64,000 bases of DNA from Schauerella fraxinea (GTDB lineage: Bacteria; Pseudomonadota; Gammaproteobacteria; Burkholderiales; Burkholderiaceae_B). The notes under the pieces are model-generated. The model made no database searches. It saw nothing but the letters and a program-made list of their open reading frames with translations, and was not told the origin of the DNA. The stretch lies in contig JAVDKL010000001.1 of NCBI GenBank assembly GCA_030849965.1, positions 1,408,554-1,472,553 on the forward strand, in the 5' to 3' direction. The position numbers and the translations under genes are program-made. How positions within the stretch are numbered: position 1 is the first letter of the stretch; the number at the start of each line of letters is the position of its first letter. Of this stretch, positions 18,949-28,135 are shown one piece after another.

Positions 18949-19268
18949 GGATGGTTCAGGACGGATCGCTCGGACGGATCGCCTGCGATGGATTGTCGGA
19001 CGGATCGCTCAAGACGGATCGTCGGACGGATCGGTGGGAACGGATTGTCTGCGATGGATCGTTCAGACAGATCGTTCAACACGGATCGTTCAAGACAGAG
19101 CGTTCAGGACGGATCGCCTAAGACGGATCGTTCAGGACGGATCGTCGGAAGGGATCATCTGCGATGAATCGTCGGCCCGCTACGTTTGCGATGGATGCTC
19201 TGCGGCGAATCGTTGGTTGCGGCTCGCCTGCGATGGATCGTTTGCCACGAAGCGTTCGCGACAGACCG
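18949..19268. repeat. Degenerate tandem array with 14-bp period (array A)
   Basis: GGATCG or a close variant recurs at 18963, 18976, 18990, 19002, 19016, 19028, 19042, 19056, 19069, 19083, 19097, 19111, 19125, 19139, 19152 and 19166. It continues in phase, more degenerate, at 19193, 19207, 19221, 19235, 19249 and 19263. The unit is close to GGATCGTTCAGGAC, and roughly 23 copies are recognisable. A 14-bp period breaks any reading frame, so the array is non-coding. It lies about 75 bp 3' of the minus-strand luxR-type gene and ends before the exopolysaccharide terminator. The rest of the 18709-19342 gap shows no gene. Confidence 0.9.
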
Positions 19269-19342
19269 AACTCGGCCTTGCGCTACGGTACGACTCGGCA
19301 CCAGACGCGGGTGGACGCGCCTGCAGACCGGTACTGCCTGGT

Positions 19343-20035
19343 TTACAACAAGCCTTGATGAATCGCGATAAAGGTCGCCTCGGCCTGATTACGGGCGTTC
19401 AGCTTCCAATACAGGGTACGGGCGTGACTTTTTACCGTCGCCACCGAGATCCCCATCTCCACGCCGATCTCGCGCATGGTGTTGCCCTGCGCAAGCAGCT
19501 TCAAGATCGCCAATTGACGCGGGGTGAGCGCACGACTCGAGATGCCGTCCACTTCCATCGATCGCGACCCGTCCCGCCTGCCCTGAATATTCGCGCCATT
19601 GACCAACGCCAGCACCGGGCGGCCATCGTTATCCGACGCCGTCTGCGCCGGTGGCCGCGGAAAGCACTCGCCTTCCAGCATGACCAGGTTGATGGCCAGC
19701 AGAATCGCCTCCGGTGTCGACGACCGCGGAATGAAGCCGCGGAACTCGGCACGCACGCACGCCGCCAGCAAAGCCGGATCGGGCGAGGCATACAACATGA
19801 TGGCGCGGTCGGGCGAAAACAACGATGTTGCCAACGCAAACGACTGCAATGTGGCGTGGTCGGCATCGCCGGCGCCAAACAACAACAGCTCGGCGTGAAT
19901 ATCGGTATCCGACTTCACCGCCGCAAGTTGTTCAAAAGATAGTGCATGTACATCGTCAAACCCCGGCACCCCATCCAGCAGATGCTTGAGCGCAACGCGC
20001 ACTATCGCGTAGTCCTCAATCAATACGATCGTCAT
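19343..20035 (-). CDS. LuxR-family DNA-binding regulator with receiver-like N-terminus
   Basis: This 230-residue protein has a response-regulator-like N-terminal half (MTIVLIEDYAIVRVALKHLL) and a C-terminal LuxR helix-turn-helix (LTPRQLAILKLLAQGNTMRE, then ISVATVKSHARTLYWKLNA). The beta-3 position that normally carries the phosphorylated Asp reads ELLLFGAG, so no phosphoacceptor is visible and control by phosphorylation is unlikely. The start at 20035 was chosen because it begins the first strand; an upstream ATG at 20164 adds unrelated residues. It is a paralogue of the neighbouring gene at 20302-21069. The position beside the exopolysaccharide operon suggests, without proof, that it regulates surface polysaccharide. 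Confidence 0.85.
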   Translation of the reverse strand: MTIVLIEDYAIVRVALKHLLDGVPGFDDVHALSFEQLAAVKSDTDIHAELLLFGAGDADHATLQSFALATSLFSPDRAIMLYASPDPALLAACVRAEFRGFIPRSSTPEAILLAINLVMLEGECFPRPPAQTASDNDGRPVLALVNGANIQGRRDGSRSMEVDGISSRALTPRQLAILKLLAQGNTMREIGVEMGISVATVKSHARTLYWKLNARNQAEATFIAIHQGLL

Positions 20036-20301
20036 TCCGTGCAACGCCCCGTTCGCACTCACTTGTGCCCACGTTGACACGCGGCTCGGGCAGCCTCTGC
20101 TCGATACGCGTGCGGCATGTTTTCTTCCATGCCTTACGAGGGACCCACTCCCATGCTCGTTCACTCAAACGCGGTGTATGTTGCGTTGCGTGAATAAGCA
20201 CTGAATCCAAGGTCATGCTATCAGCGCGCCCCGCGAATTCCTCTCGCTCAAGAGGATGACGCGATGGCCTAGTCAGGTGGGCTGATGGGGCCCGCCAAGA
20301 C

Positions 20302-21069
20302 TCAAGCCTGACGCCGAGCCAAGCCATAACGCGAATCGACTGCGGGAGGCGCTTGGCGCGCTGGATCCCAATCGAGCGTGGCACCGCGCTGCAACGCAGC
20401 GTAAACGGCCTCGCCTTTGTTCTTCACGTGCAAGCGCTGATACAGCGTGCAGGCATGCGTCTTGGCCGTCGCCACCGAGATGTTCAGCAAGCGGCTGACC
20501 GTCTTGATGGGGTAACCACGTGCCAGCAGCACCAGCACTTCATATTGCCGCGGCGTGATCTTGAGCAACTGCGCGCCTGCCGTCACGGGCATCGCGCCCT
20601 TCAGATCGGGCACACCGCCTGCCGTCGCGCCATCGTCTTTCATCGCCGCGAAGCCGGGGCCTGCGGTAACCGGCATGGCATTGCCGCTAGGAAAGCATTG
20701 GCCGCCCGCCATCACCAGACGAATTGCCGCTTCCAGCACTTCGATCGAGGCCGTCTTCATCAAGCAGCCCAACACCGTGCCGTCAGGCAAGCCTTGCGGC
20801 GGCATCTGCCAGGTATTGGCTTCAGTCAGCAACAGGATGCGCTTCGGTTGCAGCGTGCGCTGTACTTCTTTCAGCGCTTGCCAACCGGCGGTCGTATCCA
20901 CGGGCAAACCGAAGATCAGGAGTTCAACGCCGACTTCGCTTTCCGGCAGGGTTGCCACCTGCCCGATGTCCAGCGCCGAGATATCCCAGACGCCTTCAAT
21001 CTTGCTCAAAATTTCGCGCAAACCCAATCTTAGGAGCGGGTGCGTTTCGATAAGGACCATTCTGGCCAT
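20302..21069 (-). CDS. LuxR-family DNA-binding regulator with degenerate receiver domain
   Basis: This 255-residue protein starts MARMVLIETHPLLRLGLREI like a receiver domain and ends in a LuxR helix-turn-helix (ITPRQYEVLVLLARGYPIKT, LLNISVATAKTHACTLYQRL). The phosphoacceptor region reads ELLIFGLP, with no Asp at the expected place, and the acidic pair after the first strand is reduced to a single Glu. The linker contains a duplicated AMPVTAG, at about residues 130 and 160. The ATG at 21069 is preferred to 21075 because it gives the AGGGG upstream a normal spacing. The two regulators are tandem and 266 bp apart, and no kinase gene is adjacent. Confidence 0.86.
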   Translation of the reverse strand: MARMVLIETHPLLRLGLREILSKIEGVWDISALDIGQVATLPESEVGVELLIFGLPVDTTAGWQALKEVQRTLQPKRILLLTEANTWQMPPQGLPDGTVLGCLMKTASIEVLEAAIRLVMAGGQCFPSGNAMPVTAGPGFAAMKDDGATAGGVPDLKGAMPVTAGAQLLKITPRQYEVLVLLARGYPIKTVSRLLNISVATAKTHACTLYQRLHVKNKGEAVYAALQRGATLDWDPARQAPPAVDSRYGLARRQA

Positions 21070-21668
21070 GTTCATTCCCCTGCGGAGCCCCCGGCTTACG
21101 GGAGCAAAAGAGCTAAAGACAAGTACCTAATCAATACTGCCTACTTCGGGTAAACATTGCGTCTCGCCACGCTCACCATCTGAAACCTAATTAGGATGGT
21201 GAACATCATTCCGAGTACGCCAGACGGATGTTAGGAGCAGGCCGTTGCGAAATCAACGTCACACAAATGGTGGATTAGAAGCACAAACAGAAATCATGAC
21301 GCAATATTACTGAATAAAGGTCAAATGCCGAATTATTGCGCTTTCTTTTAATACTTTAGGCTGAGATTAGACGACTAGTCTCATCCAAAATTGCGACTTT
21401 CTAGGCGCTTGAAATAGAACGATATTTTGTAACTTTGTGCGGCGCACCAGGTGAGGCAACAGTAGGGAAGCTTTGGAAATACAAGGATTTCAGCTTATTT
21501 CATGAGCAAGGCGTGTAACTTATGACAAAGTTATTGCATTGCATTAAGTCGTAAGCCCGATGTAAGACGTGCTTTGATACGACCCAACCTACTCCTGCCA
21601 GCCTATTAATATATTTATTATTCTATTTTGATAATCGCTGCGGTTAACCACATACCAAATACAGACGG
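21070..21668. other. A+T-rich gene-free region upstream of a LuxR-type gene
   Basis: About 600 bp without a convincing reading frame and clearly richer in A+T than both flanks. It holds a perfect palindrome CCTAATTAGG (21187-21196), another at ACTAGT within AGACGACTAGTCTC near 21370, and several AT runs (ATTAATATATTTATTATT near 21604). It must contain the promoter of the minus-strand regulator. I see no RNA gene. Confidence 0.7.
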
Positions 21669-23297
21669 TTATTCCAAGTATGCAAAGTCGAAAACAGTCA
21701 TTCCATTATTGTGATGGCAATGATGCATCGACGGTCGTGAGCGTTTAATGAGACGTGCATAGTGGATAGGCCCTTCGGTCTCCACATACTCTTCAGGGGT
21801 GAGCGTCACAATGCGGTTGAGCGAGACGCCTTTGCCGTAGTGACAGAAACCCTGGTACTGGGCACAGCGGGTGAGCTCGCCGGTAGGCGACACCACAATG
21901 CCGGCGTTGCGAGCCCGGGAGGGGCTGCGGACCACCGGGTTGGCCTGGTGGGCCGTCCATGATGTTGAAGTGGGGCTATCTGCGTAAAACGCAAACAACT
22001 CATCGGAATGGCTATATCCGTTGGCGCGGTCAATATTGGTTAGCAACCACCAACGCCCTTCACGCGGAAAAATAATCGAATCGACTGCCGAGACGTCATT
22101 CATCAGTGTGGAAGCGAGTTCCCACTTAAGCGGAAAGTCCACGCACTTCCATAACTCAATCGTACGATTCCCACAAGTTTCCGGCATCATATATATGGTG
22201 CCTTCGTGCTCGAAGATGTAAGGAAACGACAGATGGTAGGGCAAATCCAGCACAACGCCGAGGAAAACAAACTTTCCATCAATGTAGGTTGCTGCCGAAA
22301 TCTTTCCCTTTCCTTCATTGAAGGCGTAGTCCTCGAAGAAGATATAGGGTGTGCCGCCATGGGTGTAGACAAAAGGATCGGCGTAGAACGATCCCTTCGG
22401 CGCGGTCAGCACCTCAGCGGAGGCTGACACGGCCTGCACCTGTTCATCGGCGCACATCCCAATGCGCCAGGTGACGTTCTTTCGCACCATACGCATCCAC
22501 ATCAGATTCGTCATCAGTACCGTCTGACGCACGAGATACGCGGCGCTCTGCCAGTTATCCGGCCGATCTCGCAGGTCGATGGCCTCGCCCTGCAAGGTCA
22601 CCGGCAGTTGGAGCTTGGCGGGGGTCTGTGTGAGCCGCTTGAGCGCATCGAACAGCATGAGGTTGCCCAGACTGAGCGATCGCACATGGTTCTTGAGCCA
22701 GAACACTTCGGTGTTGAAGGTTCGCGACTCGATCAGCGCATCGGTTTCACAAGCGCCGCCCATGCGCCAGAGTTTGACGGACGTATGATCTGCGCGCGAC
22801 ATGACTTGCCAAAAGCCGGCATGCCGATCGCAGACCTGAGTCACATCGGCGTAGGACAGTTGCCATAGTCCCATCGGCGCAAAACGCACCATCGTGCCAC
22901 GCAGGACAGGCATGCCCAGCGCAATGACGAGATCGAGCGGCGCGGCGCGTGACAGGCCGGCCAGCGACGCATCCGACACCGTCATCACGCCATGAGCATC
23001 CGCGGACGTATCGACCTCGTAGTGCGACAGTGTGTGCAAATCAGGTACCGGCGCAGACTCGTCGATCAGCACCCGCTCGCGGGCCGCGAGCATTTTCGAC
23101 TCAAGCCGCGCAAGTCCCCGATAAAAAATCGAGGTGCGTGGATGGCTGGGCGCGGTACGCGCGCCGCTGCGCTTCTCGCGGGCGATCAGAACGGTACAGT
23201 CGATGTCCGATCGCGCGCGCACCCAGGCAATCACATCGCGTATCCAGCCTGGCTGATCTTCACCGTCGATCAGAATCCCTACCGTTAGTGTCTTCAT
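21669..23297 (-). CDS. Glucosamine-inositolphosphorylceramide-transferase-like surface glycan protein
   Basis: This 542-residue protein has an N-terminal formyltransferase-like Rossmann portion (MKTLTVGILIDGEDQPGWIR; LDLVIALGMPVLRG). Its C-terminal half resembles the five-bladed propeller region named after the plant GIPC glucosaminyltransferase (GINT1-type): KGSFYADPFVY, TPYIFFEDYAFNEGKGKISA, SFPYIFEHEGTIYMMPETCG and RWWLLTNI. Bacterial members often sit in polysaccharide or lipopolysaccharide loci, but their reaction is not established to my knowledge. The ATG at 23297 was chosen because it begins the first strand; the ATG at 23381 is longer. The A+T-rich region lies directly at its 3' end. 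Confidence 0.65.
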   Translation of the reverse strand: MKTLTVGILIDGEDQPGWIRDVIAWVRARSDIDCTVLIAREKRSGARTAPSHPRTSIFYRGLARLESKMLAARERVLIDESAPVPDLHTLSHYEVDTSADAHGVMTVSDASLAGLSRAAPLDLVIALGMPVLRGTMVRFAPMGLWQLSYADVTQVCDRHAGFWQVMSRADHTSVKLWRMGGACETDALIESRTFNTEVFWLKNHVRSLSLGNLMLFDALKRLTQTPAKLQLPVTLQGEAIDLRDRPDNWQSAAYLVRQTVLMTNLMWMRMVRKNVTWRIGMCADEQVQAVSASAEVLTAPKGSFYADPFVYTHGGTPYIFFEDYAFNEGKGKISAATYIDGKFVFLGVVLDLPYHLSFPYIFEHEGTIYMMPETCGNRTIELWKCVDFPLKWELASTLMNDVSAVDSIIFPREGRWWLLTNIDRANGYSHSDELFAFYADSPTSTSWTAHQANPVVRSPSRARNAGIVVSPTGELTRCAQYQGFCHYGKGVSLNRIVTLTPEEYVETEGPIHYARLIKRSRPSMHHCHHNNGMTVFDFAYLE

Positions 23298-23442
23298 TAG
23301 AAACCTTGCCTCCGCAATTCCCGTCAATGTGAAGTCGTGACTGACACACGCTTGCATAGTGCAATGTTGTCGCTCCCACATCTAGGCTGCATTCAGGCTA
23401 CGGCGTCCGATTTAACGGCACGGGCAGGGACGCGGCTTAGGG

Positions 23443-24723
23443 CTACCTCCGCGCCTGACGCATCAGCATCAACGTACTTCTTCCGACTCGGCCATCGGCG
23501 GGTACGCCGGCCGCCGTCTGCTCCATACGTACGGCATCGCGGGTCTTGACGCCAGGTATCCCATCGGGCACGCCAACGTCGTATCCTCGGGCTTGCAGCA
23601 CCGTTTGCACCTCTTTGATTTCAGCGCGCGACAGGCCGGGGTCGTCCGTGGGCCACGGGGTCTTCAAGGCCTCGCCCCCATCGATACGGTTGATAAGGAG
23701 ACCTACAGCAAGTGCGTAGCGCTTCGATTGGTTGTAGTGCAAAATTGCGTCGAAATTGAAGGTGGCCATGAACGCCGGGCCGTTGGCACCGGTGGGTGCA
23801 AACAAATAGGTTTGCGCAGGACCGGGCAGTTGCAGACGCTGTGCGCCCACCAACGGCGAGCCATCCGCCAACGTAATACCCGCCTCCGCCCAGGCGGAAG
23901 CCGAACGGCGACCGCCGGGGGCCATCACTTCCACATCCGCGCTCTGCGGCAACGTGTTGCGCAGCGACGCCGGCAGGCGCACTTCCGTGACTGCCGGCAA
24001 TCCATGCGTCCATTGCGCGCCCCGCTTGCGCAGATGATTGGCCGTCGAGGCTAGTGCATCAGGCAACGAACCATACAGATCGATGCGGCCATCGCCGTCG
24101 CCGTCCGCGGCCAACTCATAGAATGACGTCGGGATGAACTGCGTCATCCCAAAGGCGCCGCTCCATGAGCCGACGAAGGTGGGCGCGTCCACCGTGCCGT
24201 CCCGCAGCAGCCGCACCGACGCGTACACATTCTTCTTCCACAGTGGATTGGTTTCGGTACATGCGCGGGTGACCCAGGCGTCCAGCACATTGGTCTTGCC
24301 CAACAGGCTGCCGTAGTTGGTCTCGATGCCGAAGATCGCGACCAGCACCTCCGGATCGACGTCATAGCGCCGTCCGATGTTTTGCAGATCGGCCCCCGTC
24401 TTCACCAGCACCGCGCGGCCTTGCGCAACCCGCTCGTCATCGACGGTTTTGGCGAGGTAGTCCCACCACGTTTCTCGTCCTTCCGGTTGCCCCTTGCGCG
24501 CCGACACCGTGGAGGCCAACAGTTTGGCGTTGGCGGTATAGCGATCGAAGTCGGCGACCGACACGCCATTGGCGGGCGCGGCGCTACGCATCTGCGCCAT
24601 GCAGGCGGAGGCATCGCCATCTGCTTCAAGCGCGTGCGCCGGCATCGAGGCCAGCAACGAGAACAAGACGGAAAACGCGCCGGCGAAGGTCGCGCCACGT
24701 GTAAAAGACCGGGTTGACGGCAT
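23443..24723 (-). CDS. Lytic murein transglycosylase B-type with peptidoglycan-binding domain
   Basis: This 426-residue periplasmic enzyme cleaves the glycan strand of peptidoglycan to give 1,6-anhydromuropeptides. A signal peptide (about residues 1-31, ending PAHALEA) is followed by the SLT_2/MltB domain. The catalytic Glu lies in FGIETNYGSLLGK, and the supporting motif is SWSGAFGMTQFIPTSF. A C-terminal PG_binding_1 domain (AEIKEVQTVLQARGYDVG; GVKTRDAVR) anchors it to the wall. The ATG at 24723 starts the signal peptide. It is co-oriented with the upstream nemA-like gene but separated from it by a hairpin. Confidence 0.93.
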   Translation of the reverse strand: MPSTRSFTRGATFAGAFSVLFSLLASMPAHALEADGDASACMAQMRSAAPANGVSVADFDRYTANAKLLASTVSARKGQPEGRETWWDYLAKTVDDERVAQGRAVLVKTGADLQNIGRRYDVDPEVLVAIFGIETNYGSLLGKTNVLDAWVTRACTETNPLWKKNVYASVRLLRDGTVDAPTFVGSWSGAFGMTQFIPTSFYELAADGDGDGRIDLYGSLPDALASTANHLRKRGAQWTHGLPAVTEVRLPASLRNTLPQSADVEVMAPGGRRSASAWAEAGITLADGSPLVGAQRLQLPGPAQTYLFAPTGANGPAFMATFNFDAILHYNQSKRYALAVGLLINRIDGGEALKTPWPTDDPGLSRAEIKEVQTVLQARGYDVGVPDGIPGVKTRDAVRMEQTAAGVPADGRVGRSTLMLMRQARR

Positions 24724-24796
24724 CGAATGTTCCAAAGAATGAGGAAAAACCCCTACCCTGCCCGAATCGGGCGGGGTCGTCCAGTCGGATGGCAAA

Positions 24797-24823
24797 GGGC
24801 GCACGGCATCAAGCCGTGCGCCC
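24797..24823 (-). terminator. Hairpin, probable terminator of the Old Yellow Enzyme gene
   Basis: A perfect 11-bp stem, GGGCGCACGGC (24797-24807) with GCCGTGCGCCC (24813-24823), and a 5-base loop lie between the nemA-like stop and the transglycosylase start. On the minus strand only three T residues follow, so termination may be partial. Confidence 0.6.
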
Positions 24824-24843
24824 CTCACGCTTTTGCATTCCGA

Positions 24844-25992
24844 TCAGGAGGCCCGTTGGGCTACGCCATCGTGCCCACTACCATCGGCGAGGAAGGGGTA
24901 ATCGGTGTAGCCATGCTCGCCACCGCCGTAGAACGTGGTTTGATCGGGTTCGTTCAATGGTGCATCGTCACGCAATCGACGCACGAGATCGGGATTGGCG
25001 ATGTAGAGCTTGCCGAAGGCGATCAGATCCGCCTCGCCCGATTCGATGGCCTTGGACGCCAAGGCGCGGTCATAGCCATTATTGGCCATCCACAACGCGC
25101 GGCCGCCCGCTTCCTTATAGACGCGGCGCAGCGCGGCGTAGTCGAACGGCTTGTCGCCCTGCTTGAAATCGCGGGCGCCGCCCGTGGCGCCTTCAATGAT
25201 GTGCACGTACGACAAGGGGTACTGGGCCAGCTTTTGCACCACGGCTTCAAACAGCGTTTGCGCATCCGGGTCCGAGGCGTCGTTGGCCGGCGTGACCGGC
25301 GAAATGCGGATGCCCGTGCGGCCCGCGCCGATTTCCTGCGTGATGGCATCCAGCACTTCACCCAGGAGCCGAATGCGGTTTTCGATCACGCCGCCGTATT
25401 CGTCCGTGCGGTGGTTGCTGCCCGAGCGCAGAAACTGATCGATCAGGTAGCCGTTGGCCGCATGAATCTCCACACCGTCAAAGCCATTGTCGATCGCGGC
25501 CCGAGCAGCGCGACGATAGTCTTCCACTAGACCCGGCAGCTCATCGACTTCCAGCGCGCGCGGCTCGGAGGTCTCCACGAACTTGCCTTTGCCGTCTTCG
25601 ATGATGTATGTCTTGGCCTTGGCGCGCAGCGCTGACGGCGCAACCGGCTTGCCATCATCCTTTTGCAGCGACGTGTGCGAGATACGGCCCACATGCCACA
25701 ACTGCACCACGATCTTGCCGCCGGCGGCGTGTACCTTGTCGGTCACGTGCTTCCAGCCTGCCAGCTGCTCATCGCTATAGAGCCCGGGTACATCGGCATA
25801 GCCTTGGCCTTGCTGCGTGATCGCGGTGGCTTCGGTAATGATCAACCCGGCGGAGGCGCGTTGTTCGTAGTAGGTGGCCGTGATAGGGGCCGGCACGGCG
25901 CCCGGCGAGCGGTTGCGCGTCAGCGGCGCCATCACGATGCGGTTGGCCAGGTCGATGTCACCAGCTTTCACAGGGTCGAACAGCGTTGTCAT
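24844..25992 (-). CDS. nemA: Old Yellow Enzyme family alkene reductase (NemA-like)
   Basis: This 382-residue FMN-dependent reductase reduces activated C=C bonds (maleimides, enones) or nitrate esters with NAD(P)H in the cytoplasm. Motifs are LANRIVMAPLTRNRSPG at the N-terminus and QLWHVGRISHTSLQ. FDGVEIHAANGYLIDQFLRS carries the His-Asn pair that binds the substrate, and SNHRTDEYGG carries the Tyr proton donor. AFGKLYIANPDL near the end binds the FMN phosphate. The ATG at 25992 has AAAGG nearby. No TetR/NemR-like repressor is next to it. Confidence 0.93.
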   Translation of the reverse strand: MTTLFDPVKAGDIDLANRIVMAPLTRNRSPGAVPAPITATYYEQRASAGLIITEATAITQQGQGYADVPGLYSDEQLAGWKHVTDKVHAAGGKIVVQLWHVGRISHTSLQKDDGKPVAPSALRAKAKTYIIEDGKGKFVETSEPRALEVDELPGLVEDYRRAARAAIDNGFDGVEIHAANGYLIDQFLRSGSNHRTDEYGGVIENRIRLLGEVLDAITQEIGAGRTGIRISPVTPANDASDPDAQTLFEAVVQKLAQYPLSYVHIIEGATGGARDFKQGDKPFDYAALRRVYKEAGGRALWMANNGYDRALASKAIESGEADLIAFGKLYIANPDLVRRLRDDAPLNEPDQTTFYGGGEHGYTDYPFLADGSGHDGVAQRAS

Positions 25993-26201
25993 GAATCATC
26001 CTTTCTAAAGCGGAAGTAGGCGCATGAAAGAGCAAACGGCGCGCCCGAAACATCATCACCTTACATCCAGCCGATATCAAACAATAATCCTACATTTCTT
26101 TTGGTTATAAAGATAAGCCGAGAAGTTAGTTGGTCGCCCCAGGGCGCACGGGCATGATCGCTTCCACAAGGCAAACAGCCCTTTTCATCCTGGAGAAGTA
26201 C

Positions 26202-27212
26202 GTGATCAAGCGAATCCTCGCCCTGTCCGCATTGGCAGTATCGACTGTGACGGCGGCGCCCGCATCGGCGCAACAAACGATTTTGAATACGTCGTACGAC
26301 ATTGCGCGCGAATTGTTCACGGCCATCAACCCGAAATTTCAGGCCGACTGGAAGGCCAAATCCGGCCAGGATCTGACGATCGAGCAATCGTTTGCCGGGT
26401 CGTCCCGTCAGGCGCAGGCGATTCTGCAGGGCCTGAAAGCCGACGTGGTCACCTTCAACCAGATCACCGACGTCGACACCCTCGCGCAACGCGGCCTGAT
26501 CAAGAAGGATTGGCAGAAGGCGTTTCCCAACAACAGCTCGCCCTACTACAGCACCATTGCGTTTCTGGTGCGCAAAGGCAACCCCAAGCAGATCAAGACC
26601 TGGGACGACCTGACACGCGACGACGTGAAACTCGTGTTTCCCAATCCGAAGACCTCGGGCAACGCCCGCTATTCGTATCTCGGCGCCTGGCTGTACGCCA
26701 ACGAGAAGTTCGGTGGCGACGATGCCAAGAACCGCGCATTCGTAGGCAAGCTGCTGAAGAACGTCGAGAGCTTCCCCACCGGCGGCCGCGGCGCCACGGT
26801 GGCCTTTGCTCAAAACAATCAGGGTGATGCGCTGCTCACGTTCGAATCCGAAGTCAACAACATCGCCGCCAGCGATGAATTCAAGGCACTGGGACTGGAA
26901 GTCGTGGTGCCGCCCGTGAGCGTACTGGCCGAATTCCCGGTGGCCGTGGTCGATCGCGTAGCCGATGAGAAGGGCACACGCAAAGTGGCCGAGGCGTATC
27001 TGAACTATCTCTACACCCCTGAGATCCAGAAACTGCTGGCCAGCTTCTACTACCGCGTGCAAGACAAGACCGTGGCGCAAGAGACGGCCAAGCAATTCCC
27101 GGCGATCAAATTGATCAACCCGCAAGACGTACTTGGCGCGTGGGACGATATTTCGAAGACGCATTTCGCCTCCGGCGGCGTGCTCGACCAGTTGTTGGCC
27201 CAAGGCCGCTAA
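26202..27212 (+). CDS. Sulfate/thiosulfate ABC transporter, periplasmic binding protein
   Basis: This 336-residue binding protein delivers sulfate or thiosulfate to CysT/CysW. The start is a GTG at 26202 (reading MIKRILALSALAVSTVTAAP, a signal peptide ending ASAQ) with GGAG six bases upstream; upstream ATG codons give no signal peptide. Family motifs are TILNTSYDIARELF, SFAGSSRQAQAILQGLKADV, FPNPKTSGNARYSYLGAW and PTGGRGATVAF. Two permease genes follow after 85 bp. The 209-bp upstream gap is A+T-rich (TTGGTTATAAAGATAAG near 26100) and probably holds a CysB-type controlled promoter; that is inference. Confidence 0.94.
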   Translation: MIKRILALSALAVSTVTAAPASAQQTILNTSYDIARELFTAINPKFQADWKAKSGQDLTIEQSFAGSSRQAQAILQGLKADVVTFNQITDVDTLAQRGLIKKDWQKAFPNNSSPYYSTIAFLVRKGNPKQIKTWDDLTRDDVKLVFPNPKTSGNARYSYLGAWLYANEKFGGDDAKNRAFVGKLLKNVESFPTGGRGATVAFAQNNQGDALLTFESEVNNIAASDEFKALGLEVVVPPVSVLAEFPVAVVDRVADEKGTRKVAEAYLNYLYTPEIQKLLASFYYRVQDKTVAQETAKQFPAIKLINPQDVLGAWDDISKTHFASGGVLDQLLAQGR

Positions 27213-27297
27213 ACTGCGCTAACGCTCGACCCTCGATCCCTGCGATCGGCCGCCTTGCCCAGGCGGCCGATTTGCATTTTCCGGTTCCGCCTCTCGC

Positions 27298-28134
27298 ATG
27301 TCGTTCTTCAAACAACATCCCACCTTGCCCGGCTTCGGCTTGAGTTTCGGCGTGAGCGCCTTGTTCATCACGCTGGTCATTCTGGTGCCCTTGGCCGGGC
27401 TGCTGGCCTATCTGAGCAATATGTCGGGCGCCCAGTTCCTGGCCGCTGTCACCGACCCACGGGTGGTCGCCAGTTACCGCGTCACGCTCACGGGTGCGGC
27501 CTACTCCACGCTGATTGCGCTGGTGGTGGGATTGCTGCTGGCCTGGGTGCTGGTGCGATATCGCTTTCCTGGGCGCGAGTTGCTCGATGCATTGGTGGAT
27601 CTGCCGTTCGCCCTGCCCACAGCCGTTGCGGGCCTGACCTTATCGGTGCTGCTGGCGCCTAATGGCTGGGTAGGTCAATGGCTGGCGCCATTCGACATCA
27701 AGGTGTCGTACGCCTTTCCCGGGCTGGTGATCGCGATGGTGTTCACCAGCCTGCCCTTCGTGGTGCGCTCGGTGCAGCCGGTGCTGGCCGAGATGGGCCC
27801 GGAGTATGAAGAGGCATCGCACACGCTGGGCGCCAACGATTGGCAAACCACGTGGCGCGTGATTCTGCCCGCGCTCGTGCCCGCCATCTTCACGGGCGCC
27901 TCGCAAGCCTTCATCCGCAGCCTCGGCGAGTTTGGCGCGGTCGTCATGATCGCCGGCAACATCCCCTACAAGACCGAGATCACGTCGCTGATGATTTTCG
28001 TGCGTCTGTCCGAATACGACTACGCCGCGGCCTCGGCGATCGCGTCCGTGGTGCTCGGCGCCTCGTTGCTATTGCTGTTCTTGCTGCAAGTGCTGCAAGG
28101 CCGTTTGCTGCCGTGGCAGCGCCCGGGAGTTTGA
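27298..28134 (+). CDS. cysT: Sulfate/thiosulfate ABC transporter permease CysT
   Basis: This 278-residue inner-membrane permease has six hydrophobic segments. The EAA loop that docks on the ATPase reads EEASHTLGANDWQTTWRVIL. RSLGEFGAVVMIAGNIPYKT is the hallmark of the CysT/CysW family. It pairs with CysW to form the channel and lies 1 bp before it, showing translational coupling. Confidence 0.95.
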   Translation: MSFFKQHPTLPGFGLSFGVSALFITLVILVPLAGLLAYLSNMSGAQFLAAVTDPRVVASYRVTLTGAAYSTLIALVVGLLLAWVLVRYRFPGRELLDALVDLPFALPTAVAGLTLSVLLAPNGWVGQWLAPFDIKVSYAFPGLVIAMVFTSLPFVVRSVQPVLAEMGPEYEEASHTLGANDWQTTWRVILPALVPAIFTGASQAFIRSLGEFGAVVMIAGNIPYKTEITSLMIFVRLSEYDYAAASAIASVVLGASLLLLFLLQVLQGRLLPWQRPGV

Positions 28135-28135
28135 G

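Noticed and set aside
18937-19167. Short frame through array A encoding Asp-Arg-Ser-rich repeats
   Set aside because: A 14-bp period shifts frame at every unit, so the apparent peptide repeat is an artefact.
18949-19268. CRISPR array
   Set aside because: The unit is only 14 bp with no separate spacers and no cas genes nearby; it is a simple degenerate tandem array.
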